Position numbers and translations under genes: made by a program
Notes under the pieces: generated by a model
Databases searched by the model: none
Seen by the model: the letters and a program-made list of their open reading frames with translations, nothing else
Told to the model about the DNA's origin: nothing
NCBI GenBank assembly: GCA_964645585.1
Contig: CAZYAN010000033.1
Location: 1 to 44,588, forward strand
Source of the DNA: DATGSL01 sp964645585
GTDB taxonomy: Bacteria > Verrucomicrobiota > Verrucomicrobiia > Opitutales > T3Sed10-336
Reading direction: 5' to 3'
DNA length: 44,588 nt
Part shown: positions 5,641-11,938 of the stretch, piece by piece
How positions within the stretch are numbered: the stretch's first letter is position 1
How the letters are laid out: each line of letters opens with the position of its first letter

Positions 5641-7683
5641 TTATCCCAGAATTTCTTTGGCAGCCTTCACCACTGAGGCCGCCTCGATCCCGAGCTCCTT
5701 CATCACAATATTTCCCGGCGCGCTCAAGCCGAAGCGGTCAACGCCGATCACGCGGCCGTCGAGTCCGACATACTTATGCCAAAGTGCCGTCACGCCCGCC
5801 TCAATCGCAATCCGATGGCGGCATGAACTCGGCAGCACCTCTTCCCGGTATTCCGCCGGCTGCGCATCAAAACGCTCCATGCAAGGAACGGAAACCACAC
5901 GGGCGCCGTCGCCCAATTCCGACGCGGCCGCCATGGCGTGCTGCAATTCGCTCCCGCTCGCCAGCAGAATCACCTTGAGTTCGCCGGTTTCACGCCGAGC
6001 GATGTACGCGCCTTTCAGCACGCCGGTTCGACGCGTCTCAACCGGGATTTCGTTCAGCGTCGGCAGCGCCTGACGCGTCAGCGAAAGCACCGTCGGCCCG
6101 CCAGTACGTTCGACAGCCGCGACAAACGCTCCCGCCGTTTCCTCCGGATCGGCAGGCCGAATCACGTGCAGATGCGGAATCAGCCGAAGCGCCGAGACCG
6201 TTTCAACCGGCTGGTGGGTTGGCCCGTCCTCGCCAACTCCCACCGAGTCGTGCGTGAAAATGTAAATCGCTCCGACGCGCGCCAAAGCCGCCAAACGAAT
6301 CGACGGACGCAGGTAATCGGAGAAAACCATAAAGGTCGCGCCGGAAGGACGGAAGAGCCCGTCGTAAGCGATTCCGTTCATAATCGCCCCCATCGCGTGC
6401 TCGCGAATCCCGAAGCGGATGTTGCGGCCGCCCGGGGTGGAGCGCTCGAAATCGCCCCCGTCTTGAATGTAGTTCAACGTCGACCCGTGCAGATCGGCAC
6501 TGCCGCTGATCAAAAGCGGACAGGCCCGCGCGATCGGTTGCAGCACCTCTGAGCCCGCCTTGCGGGTGGCGAGTTTCGCGTCTTCCGGGAACGCCGGAAT
6601 CGCGGCAAAAAGTTCTTCGATCGACGGTGCCTGACGGGCGCGCCCCTCGTCGAGCAGGGCCGCCTGCTCCGGATTGGCGGCGCGCCACGCGCTGTAGGTT
6701 TTTTCCCACTCGCCGTATTCGTCGATCAAGCGCTGCTTGTGCGCGGCAAAGTACTCGCGCACCGCGTCGGAAACATAAAAAGTCTCCTCCGGCAAACCGA
6801 GATTGCGGCGTGCCGCTTCGGCGAATTTGGCTCCGCCTTCGCCATGGCCTTTGCTGGTTCCGGCCACTTCCGGAATGCCGCGGGCGATCTCCGTCTTCGC
6901 GATAATCATCTGCGGCTTACCGTTGTCCGCTTTTTTCGCCTTCCGGTAGGCGGCAAGAAACGCCTCCATGTCGTGGCCGTCGACTGTCTGGACATCGAAT
7001 CCGTACGCTTCGTAACGGGCGGCCGTGTCTTCGCTCTGCGTCTTGTCGGCCATCGCGTCGAGCGTGACGTCGTTCGCGTCGTAAATCAGAATCAGATTAT
7101 CGAGCCCGAAGTGTCCGGCAAACGAGGAGGCCTCAGCGGCGACGCCTTCCTGAAGGCAGCCGTCCCCGGCAAGAACGACAACATGGTGGTCAAAAATGGT
7201 ATGTTCGGCGGTGTTGAAGCGATCGGCGGCCATCTTCGCCGCGAGCGCCATCCCGACCGCGTTGCCGACGCCTTGGCCGAGCGGACCGGTGGTCGCTTCC
7301 ACGCCGGGGGTCGCGTCTTCGCGCGGAGCTTCCGCCCATTCCGGGTGGCCGGGAGTCTTGCTGTGGAGCTTCCGGAAATCCTTCAGCTGCTGGAGCGGAA
7401 GGTCGAACCCGGCGAGATGGAGCCAGGCGTAGAGAAACATGCTTCCATGTCCGGCCGAGAGAACGAAGCGGTCGCGATTGATCCAATCCGGCTTGTCCGG
7501 GTTGATTCGGAGCGCGTGGCCGTACAGAACGGCCCCCATTTCGGCGGTGCCGAGCGGCAGTCCGAGGTGTCCTGAGCTGCACGCGTGAACGGCGTCGATG
7601 GCAAGGCCTCGGGCAATCGCAGCCGCTTGGCGAAGCGCTTCGAGGTTCAGTTCGCGTGAATCTGTCTCTGTCGTTTCAGGCAT
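5641..7683 (-). CDS. tkt: Transketolase
   Basis: A 680-residue transketolase that moves two-carbon ketol units between sugar phosphates in the pentose phosphate pathway, using thiamine diphosphate. Seen are the N-terminal block with SAGHGSMFLYAWLHLAG, the cofactor-binding GDGCLQEGVAAEASSFAG followed by LILIYDAND, the pyrimidine-binding domain with RFGIREHAMGAI and GPTHQPVE, and the C-terminal transketolase domain. I place the start at the ATG at 7683 (MPETTETDS), because the 33 upstream codons are unlike the family; no ribosome binding site is visible. It is flanked by a terminator (7813-7845) on the upstream side and a 99-base gap to the DUF481 gene. Confidence 0.95.
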   Translation of the reverse strand: MPETTETDSRELNLEALRQAAAIARGLAIDAVHACSSGHLGLPLGTAEMGAVLYGHALRINPDKPDWINRDRFVLSAGHGSMFLYAWLHLAGFDLPLQQLKDFRKLHSKTPGHPEWAEAPREDATPGVEATTGPLGQGVGNAVGMALAAKMAADRFNTAEHTIFDHHVVVLAGDGCLQEGVAAEASSFAGHFGLDNLILIYDANDVTLDAMADKTQSEDTAARYEAYGFDVQTVDGHDMEAFLAAYRKAKKADNGKPQMIIAKTEIARGIPEVAGTSKGHGEGGAKFAEAARRNLGLPEETFYVSDAVREYFAAHKQRLIDEYGEWEKTYSAWRAANPEQAALLDEGRARQAPSIEELFAAIPAFPEDAKLATRKAGSEVLQPIARACPLLISGSADLHGSTLNYIQDGGDFERSTPGGRNIRFGIREHAMGAIMNGIAYDGLFRPSGATFMVFSDYLRPSIRLAALARVGAIYIFTHDSVGVGEDGPTHQPVETVSALRLIPHLHVIRPADPEETAGAFVAAVERTGGPTVLSLTRQALPTLNEIPVETRRTGVLKGAYIARRETGELKVILLASGSELQHAMAAASELGDGARVVSVPCMERFDAQPAEYREEVLPSSCRHRIAIEAGVTALWHKYVGLDGRVIGVDRFGLSAPGNIVMKELGIEAASVVKAAKEILG

Positions 7684-7812
7684 AGTCAAAAAGGGGGGAA
7701 GAAATAAATTTGCTTCTTTGATTCGTTTGAAAATCGCGGACGTGTCAATCGCTCCTCTGGCAAGGGCCGCCGCGGCGTCCAAGTTTTTTCAGCGGCGTGC
7801 CGGGAACAAGCT

Positions 7813-7845
7813 CAAAAAAAGCAGAGGGCGTCGCCACCCCCTGCT
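7813..7845 (-). terminator. Rho-independent terminator of the rpsP-trmD-rplS operon
   Basis: On the minus strand an AGCAG...CTGCT stem with an inner GGG/CCC pairing is followed by seven T residues (the A-run at 7814-7820 on the given strand). It lies about 75 bases after the rplS stop and before the transketolase start. Confidence 0.78.
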
Positions 7846-7920
7846 TCTTTTCGTACGAGAACGAACACTAAAATCTCATCGGTCCCGGTGCTCAGCGGGG
7901 CGCGAGCCAATCGCAAATGG

Positions 7921-8280
7921 TCAGGCGCGCACGAGGCGCTTCTCCTTGACCTTGGTCGCCTCCTTGCCGATGCGGTCGCGAAGGTAATACAGCCGCGCGC
8001 GCCGCACAACGCTCTCGCGGTCGATCTCGACCTTTTCGATGTTCGGCGAATTGACCGGGAAAACACGTTCGACGCCTTCGCCATACGAAATGCGGCGGAC
8101 GGTGAAAGTCTCACTGATTCCGGCCCCGCGCCGGGCGATCACGATTCCCGCGAAAACCTGGATCCGCTCCTTGTCGCCCTCGCGCACGCGCGTGTGGACA
8201 CGGACGCCGTCGCCCACCTTGAACGGGGCAAGATCCGTCCGGATCTGGTCCTGGGTCACTTCTTTAACTATGGCTTTCAT
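7921..8280 (-). CDS. rplS: 50S ribosomal protein L19
   Basis: A 119-residue L19, located at the 30S-50S interface. Family blocks seen include FKVGDGVRVHTRVREGDKERIQVFAGIVI (in part) and RRISYGEGVERVFP, with VRRARLYYLRDR near the C-terminus. The start overlaps the end of trmD by 17 bases, so it is coupled to trmD. A strong terminator follows. Confidence 0.97.
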   Translation of the reverse strand: MKAIVKEVTQDQIRTDLAPFKVGDGVRVHTRVREGDKERIQVFAGIVIARRGAGISETFTVRRISYGEGVERVFPVNSPNIEKVEIDRESVVRRARLYYLRDRIGKEATKVKEKRLVRA

Positions 8281-8959
8281 GTTCGTCTGTTGATTGAATT
8301 AAATCCGGTCTGAGTCGCTTTGTGCGCTCAATTCTTTGCCGCCGCCTCCATTCCTCGATTTTCGCGTGGTCGCCTCCGAGGAGCACTTCCGGCACTTTCA
8401 TGCCGCGAAACTCGGCAGGCCGAGTAAACTGCGGAAAAGAGAGCAACTTGTTCCGAAAGCTGTCTTGCGTCAAGGACTTTTCCTCGCCCAAAACGCCGGG
8501 AATGTAACGAGCGACCGCATCGATAAAAACGGCCGCCGCGAGCGTGCCATTGGTCAAAACATAGTCCCCGATGCTGATCTCCCGATCGATGAGACAATCG
8601 CGCACCCGCTGGTCTACCCCTTCATAATGACCGCTCAGCAACAGCAGGTGCGGCGCGGTGGAAAATTCGCGCGCGAGCTCGGACGAAAGCGGCTCGCCGT
8701 CCGGAGCGAAATAGATCGTCGTCGTCTCCGGCCTCCGCAGCTCTTCGATCGCCGCGAAAATCGGCTCGGGCTTCAGCAGCATACCGGCCCCGCCCCCGAA
8801 AGGCCGGTCGTCGGTGACCTTATGTTTTCCTTCCGCCCAGTCCCGCAAGTTGTGGACGCGAATCTCGAGCAGCTGCTCCCGAACGGCGCGCCCGAGCATG
8901 CTTTCGGAAAGAAACCCGGCGATCATTCCCGGGAAAAGCGTCAGCAGATCGATCTTCAC
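8264..8959 (-). CDS. trmD: tRNA (guanine-N1)-methyltransferase TrmD
   Basis: A 231-residue SPOUT methyltransferase that makes m1G37 in tRNAs using S-adenosylmethionine. The N-terminus KIDLLTLFPGM and the knot segment SIGDYVLTNGTLAAAVFIDA are diagnostic, as are DDRPFGGGAGML and SGHYEGVDQR. The start is the GTG at 8959 (VKIDLLTLF); the frame stays open further upstream only because it runs through an 8-base tandem repeat, giving a His/Phe/Thr/Pro-rich stretch unlike any TrmD. The usual upstream neighbour rimM is missing; its place is taken by the repeat array. Confidence 0.95.
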   Translation of the reverse strand: MKIDLLTLFPGMIAGFLSESMLGRAVREQLLEIRVHNLRDWAEGKHKVTDDRPFGGGAGMLLKPEPIFAAIEELRRPETTTIYFAPDGEPLSSELAREFSTAPHLLLLSGHYEGVDQRVRDCLIDREISIGDYVLTNGTLAAAVFIDAVARYIPGVLGEEKSLTQDSFRNKLLSFPQFTRPAEFRGMKVPEVLLGGDHAKIEEWRRRQRIERTKRLRPDLIQSTDEHESHS

Positions 8960-8978
8960 GGGAGCGAAGAAAGGAGCG

Positions 8979-9058
8979 GGGAGGTGCGGAAGTGCGAAGG
9001 TGCGAAGGTGGGAAAGTGCGAAGGTGCGAAAGTGCGAAGGTGGGAAAGTGGGAAGGTG
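8979..9058. repeat. Ten 8-base tandem repeats between rpsP and trmD
   Basis: Ten units of the form (C/G)GAA(A/G)GTG on the given strand, with small variations in the first two units (GGGAGGTG, CGGAAGTG), run without interruption for 80 bases. They lie in the transcribed spacer of the rpsP-trmD-rplS operon, starting 20 bases upstream of the trmD GTG. Confidence 0.9.
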
Positions 9059-9073
9059 ATCCTGTTCCCCAAG

Positions 9074-9106
9074 TTCCCCCAATCTAAAATTTATAATCCT
9101 AAAATC
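9074..9106 (+). repeat. AT-rich dispersed intergenic repeat, copy 1
   Basis: The 33-base stretch, beginning TTCCCCCAATCTAAAAT and ending CCTAAAATC, recurs with a few substitutions and one base less at 25017-25048. This copy lies just after the rpsP stop on the other strand. Confidence 0.6.
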
Positions 9107-9111
9107 TAAAT

Positions 9112-9372
9112 TCAGGCCGCGGTTTCCGGCTGCCCCTTCTTGGCGCGCTTGATGAGCGAACGGGTTGTGTCGGTCGGCTTGGCGCCGACGCCGAGCCAGT
9201 AATCGGCCCGCTCCACGTTGATCTTCAACTGCTCCCCCTTCGCCTTCGGGCTGTAGGTGCCGAGAATTTCGACAAAGCGGCCGTCGCGACGGGATGTCGT
9301 TTCGGCTACGATCATACGGTAAACCGGATTGTGTGCGGCGCCGAAACGAGCGAGTCTGATCTTTAATGCCAT
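9112..9372 (-). CDS. rpsP: 30S ribosomal protein S16
   Basis: An 86-residue S16. The N-terminus (M)ALKIRLARFGAAHNPVYR and the later VEILGTYSPKAKGE and ADYWLGVGAKPTDTTRSL are the family signature. It is the first gene of rpsP-trmD-rplS, with a 150-base spacer to trmD that carries repeats in place of rimM. Divergent from ychF. Confidence 0.97.
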   Translation of the reverse strand: MALKIRLARFGAAHNPVYRMIVAETTSRRDGRFVEILGTYSPKAKGEQLKINVERADYWLGVGAKPTDTTRSLIKRAKKGQPETAA

Positions 9373-9432
9373 GATACTAACAATAGGAAGTTTTTCCGAA
9401 AAAAGAACGAAATCCTCGTCGGAATTTTTCTG

Positions 9433-9461
9433 TTGTCAAGCGAGTTCCAGCGGGTTCATTT
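9433..9461 (+). promoter_or_regulatory. Possible promoter of ychF with a very short leader
   Basis: TTGTCA (9433-9438) and TCATTT (9456-9461) at 17-base spacing would place transcription start about 9468, within a few bases of the ychF ATG at 9471. The absence of any Shine-Dalgarno sequence before that ATG fits a leaderless or nearly leaderless message. The -10 box is weak. Confidence 0.35.
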
Positions 9462-9470
9462 CGACCGTTT

Positions 9471-10574
9471 ATGTTACAAGCAGGCATCGTCGGTCTCCCA
9501 AACGTGGGCAAGTCCACTTTATTTAACGCGTTGACGCGCACTCGCAAGGCCGATGCGGCGAATTATCCGTTCTGCACCATCGACCCGAATGTCGGGGTCG
9601 TCACCGTCCCCGACCCCCGTCTCGAAGTGCTGCAAAAAATCGCGAAGACCAGCGTGATCATTCCGGCCGCGTTCGAATTCGTCGACATCGCCGGCCTCGT
9701 CGCCGGAGCGAGCAAGGGCGAGGGCCTCGGGAACCAGTTTCTCGCCAATATCCGCGAGGTCGACGCAATCGTCCATGTCGTCCGCTGCTTCGAAGACGAG
9801 GATGTCGTCCACAACATGGGGACAGTCGACCCGGTGCGCGATATTGAAACAATCAACGCCGAGCTGATCCTCGCCGACATCGCCTCGCTCGACAAACGCC
9901 TCGAAAAAGAGCGCAAGCGCGCCCGAAGCGGCGACAAAGAAGCCCAGGCGATCGTCACGCTCGCCGAAAAGCTGCTCCCGCACCTCAACGAGGGCAAACC
10001 GGCGGTTACGTTTTCGATCACTCCGGAAGAAGAGCCGGTGCTTCGCCAGCTTTTCCTTCTCTCGGCTAAACCGGTTCTGTACGCGGCCAACGTCGCCGAA
10101 GACGATCTCGCCAGCGCCGGCGACAATCCGTTCGTCCAGGCGGTCGAAAAATACGCGCGCGAACAGCACGCCGCCGCCTGCACGGTCATCAGCGCCCGAA
10201 TCGAGGCGGAATTAATTGATCTTTCTCCCGACGAAGCCAAAGAGTTTCTCGCCGATCTCGGCGTCTCGGACTCCGGCGTCTCGAACTTGATCCGCGCGAC
10301 CTACGATCTCCTCGGCCTCGCCACGTATTTCACCGCCGGAGAAAAGGAAGTGCGCGCCTGGACCTTCATCCGCGGCATGAAAGCCCCGCAGGCGGCCGGC
10401 GTCATCCACAGCGATTTTGAAAAGGGCTTCATCAAGGCCGAAGTCGTCTCCTACGAAGATCTCGCCGAACTCGGCAGCATCGCGGCCGCCCGCGAAGCCG
10501 GGAAGTACCGCTTGGAAGGCAAAGACTATGTTTTCCAGGACGGCGACGTCGCCCTCTTCCGCTTCGCGACATGA
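9471..10574 (+). CDS. ychF: Redox-regulated ATPase/GTPase YchF (Obg family)
   Basis: A 367-residue translation-associated P-loop protein that prefers ATP to GTP and binds ribosomes. The N-terminus has G1 GIVGLPNVGKSTLFNAL and NYPFCTIDPN (switch I/G2), then DIAGLVAGASKGEGLGNQFL (G3). The middle is a coiled-coil arm (about residues 130-165), and the C-terminus has the TGS-like domain with TYFTAGEKEVRAWTF. Length matches the family (about 365). It has a divergent start from rpsP, and no terminator is evident after it. Confidence 0.96.
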   Translation: MLQAGIVGLPNVGKSTLFNALTRTRKADAANYPFCTIDPNVGVVTVPDPRLEVLQKIAKTSVIIPAAFEFVDIAGLVAGASKGEGLGNQFLANIREVDAIVHVVRCFEDEDVVHNMGTVDPVRDIETINAELILADIASLDKRLEKERKRARSGDKEAQAIVTLAEKLLPHLNEGKPAVTFSITPEEEPVLRQLFLLSAKPVLYAANVAEDDLASAGDNPFVQAVEKYAREQHAAACTVISARIEAELIDLSPDEAKEFLADLGVSDSGVSNLIRATYDLLGLATYFTAGEKEVRAWTFIRGMKAPQAAGVIHSDFEKGFIKAEVVSYEDLAELGSIAAAREAGKYRLEGKDYVFQDGDVALFRFAT

Positions 10575-10582
10575 TGGCGGGG

Positions 10583-10624
10583 CCGGGTTATTTGCCATCT
10601 GTTGTTGGTTATTTGTTAATTTTT
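10583..10624. repeat. Low-complexity T/G-rich intergenic stretch after ychF
   Basis: The spacer after ychF contains repeated TTGGTTATTTGTTA-type words (GGGTTATTTG, TTGGTTATTTG) ending in a T7 run. It has no coding appearance in any frame. It may be a decayed simple repeat like those at other gene ends in this window. Confidence 0.35.
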
Positions 10625-10787
10625 TTGGGTTGCTCGCGGGTGGCGATTGGACGAACCGGAGGGAAAAAGAGCGGGTGCTGGAGCGGCAGCACATCCGATC
10701 GACGGAGTGGACTGTCCGGAAAAGCGGTGTCGACCCTGCTCAGCTTGCAAACGAAATCGGCGGCACGTAGAGTGAATTTTACGTCTC

Positions 10788-11666
10788 ATGATCTATGACC
10801 GTCACTACATGCGGGAGGATTCTCGCCCGCGCCAGTTCCCGGCTCTAAAATGGATTCTCGTCGGGACAATCGGAGCATTTGTCCTCGACTGGCTGTTTCA
10901 GCTCTGGTTCGCGCGAACTCCCGGCCTCGCCTTATTTTTCCTCCGGTTTTTCGCTCTGTCCCCCGAAGCGTTGAGCAACGGATTCGTCTGGACTCTCGTT
11001 ACTTACGCGTTCTTGCACGGCGGGATCTTTCATATCCTCGGCAACATGCTTCTCGTCTTTTTTATCGGGCGGGAACTGATGCCGATTCTCGGATCGAAGC
11101 GTTTTTTGCAGCTTTATTTCACCGCGGCGGCAATCGGCGGCGCCGCGTGGCTTATCGTGCGGATGCTCGTTGGGGGCGGGCCCCTGGTCGGCGCGTCGGC
11201 GGCCGGCTTGGCGTTGCTGACCGTGTTCGCCTGCATCTATCCGAATAAGCCGATCACCGTGCTGGTTTACTTTGTCCTTCCAGTCACAATCCGCCCGAAA
11301 TACCTCGCCTACTTTGCCGTCGCGATCTCGATTTTCGGTCTCTTCTTTTTTGAACTGCCGCAAGCATCAAACACCGCCCATTCAGCGCACCTGGGCGGGA
11401 TCGTCACCGGCTGGTTCTTCTTCCGTTACGGTCTCGCCCGCCCGGCCCAGCCTTCGTCTCGGCCATCCATCGAACTCCCGGCCTGGTTCAAGCGCAAACG
11501 CAAGGCGGGCGGAGACGCGCGCTACTCGGTCAATATCCTCAACCGCAAAGTCTTGCAGGAAGAAGTCGACCGGATCCTCGACAAGATCAACTCGCAAGGC
11601 TTTGGCTCGCTGAGCGAAGACGAAAAGAAGATTCTGGACCGGGCGCGGGATTTGCTGAATAAGTGA
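10788..11666 (+). CDS. Rhomboid family intramembrane serine protease
   Basis: A 292-residue membrane protein with about six transmembrane helices. The catalytic Ser137 lies in VGASAAG (GxS motif) and the His201 in AHSAHLGG; the conserved HGGIFHILGN segment (His77, His82, Asn86) provides the oxyanion site, so the enzyme looks active. The C-terminal 80 residues form a soluble basic, then helical domain (VDRILDKINSQGFGSLSEDEKKIL, in part) seen on many rhomboid proteins of this phylum. The start could be the ATG at 10788 or the in-frame ATG at 10809 (MREDSRP). Its substrates are unknown. Confidence 0.92.
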   Translation: MIYDRHYMREDSRPRQFPALKWILVGTIGAFVLDWLFQLWFARTPGLALFFLRFFALSPEALSNGFVWTLVTYAFLHGGIFHILGNMLLVFFIGRELMPILGSKRFLQLYFTAAAIGGAAWLIVRMLVGGGPLVGASAAGLALLTVFACIYPNKPITVLVYFVLPVTIRPKYLAYFAVAISIFGLFFFELPQASNTAHSAHLGGIVTGWFFFRYGLARPAQPSSRPSIELPAWFKRKRKAGGDARYSVNILNRKVLQEEVDRILDKINSQGFGSLSEDEKKILDRARDLLNK

Positions 11667-11728
11667 GCCCGGAAACGCTTGGTTCGCCCGATGGGCTCCG
11701 AACCGCGTTTTCGTCGGCCCGCGACCGC

Positions 11729-11783
11729 GTGCTGAATTTTCAGTTCCATTCAGCTCATTCTTCTGTCAGCACAGCCTCCTCGT
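11729..11783 (+). repeat. Left 55-base copy flanking the assembly gap
   Basis: It is identical over 55 bases to 11884-11938 on the other side of the N run. It ends exactly at the gap, as expected for two contigs that share a terminal overlap. Confidence 0.95.
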
Positions 11784-11883
11784 NNNNNNNNNNNNNNNNN
11801 NNNNNNNNNNNNNNNNNNNNNNNNNNNNNNNNNNNNNNNNNNNNNNNNNNNNNNNNNNNNNNNNNNNNNNNNNNNNNNNNNNN
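11784..11883. other. Scaffold gap of exactly 100 N
   Basis: A run of 100 unknown bases, the default size used by assemblers for gaps of unknown length. It lies between the rhomboid gene and glnE and does not interrupt a recognisable gene. The 55-base identity of the flanks suggests little or no missing sequence. Confidence 0.97.
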
Positions 11884-11938
11884 GTGCTGAATTTTCAGTT
11901 CCATTCAGCTCATTCTTCTGTCAGCACAGCCTCCTCGT
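11884..11938 (+). repeat. Right 55-base copy flanking the assembly gap
   Basis: An exact copy of 11729-11783. Its last two bases form the start of the glnE GTG codon, so merging the copies leaves glnE and the rhomboid gene intact with a short spacer. Confidence 0.95.

Noticed and set aside
8979..9058. Tandem repeat considered as a CRISPR array
   Set aside because: Units are 8 bases without spacers and no cas gene is present. The 12-base repeats at 3151-3210 are coding.
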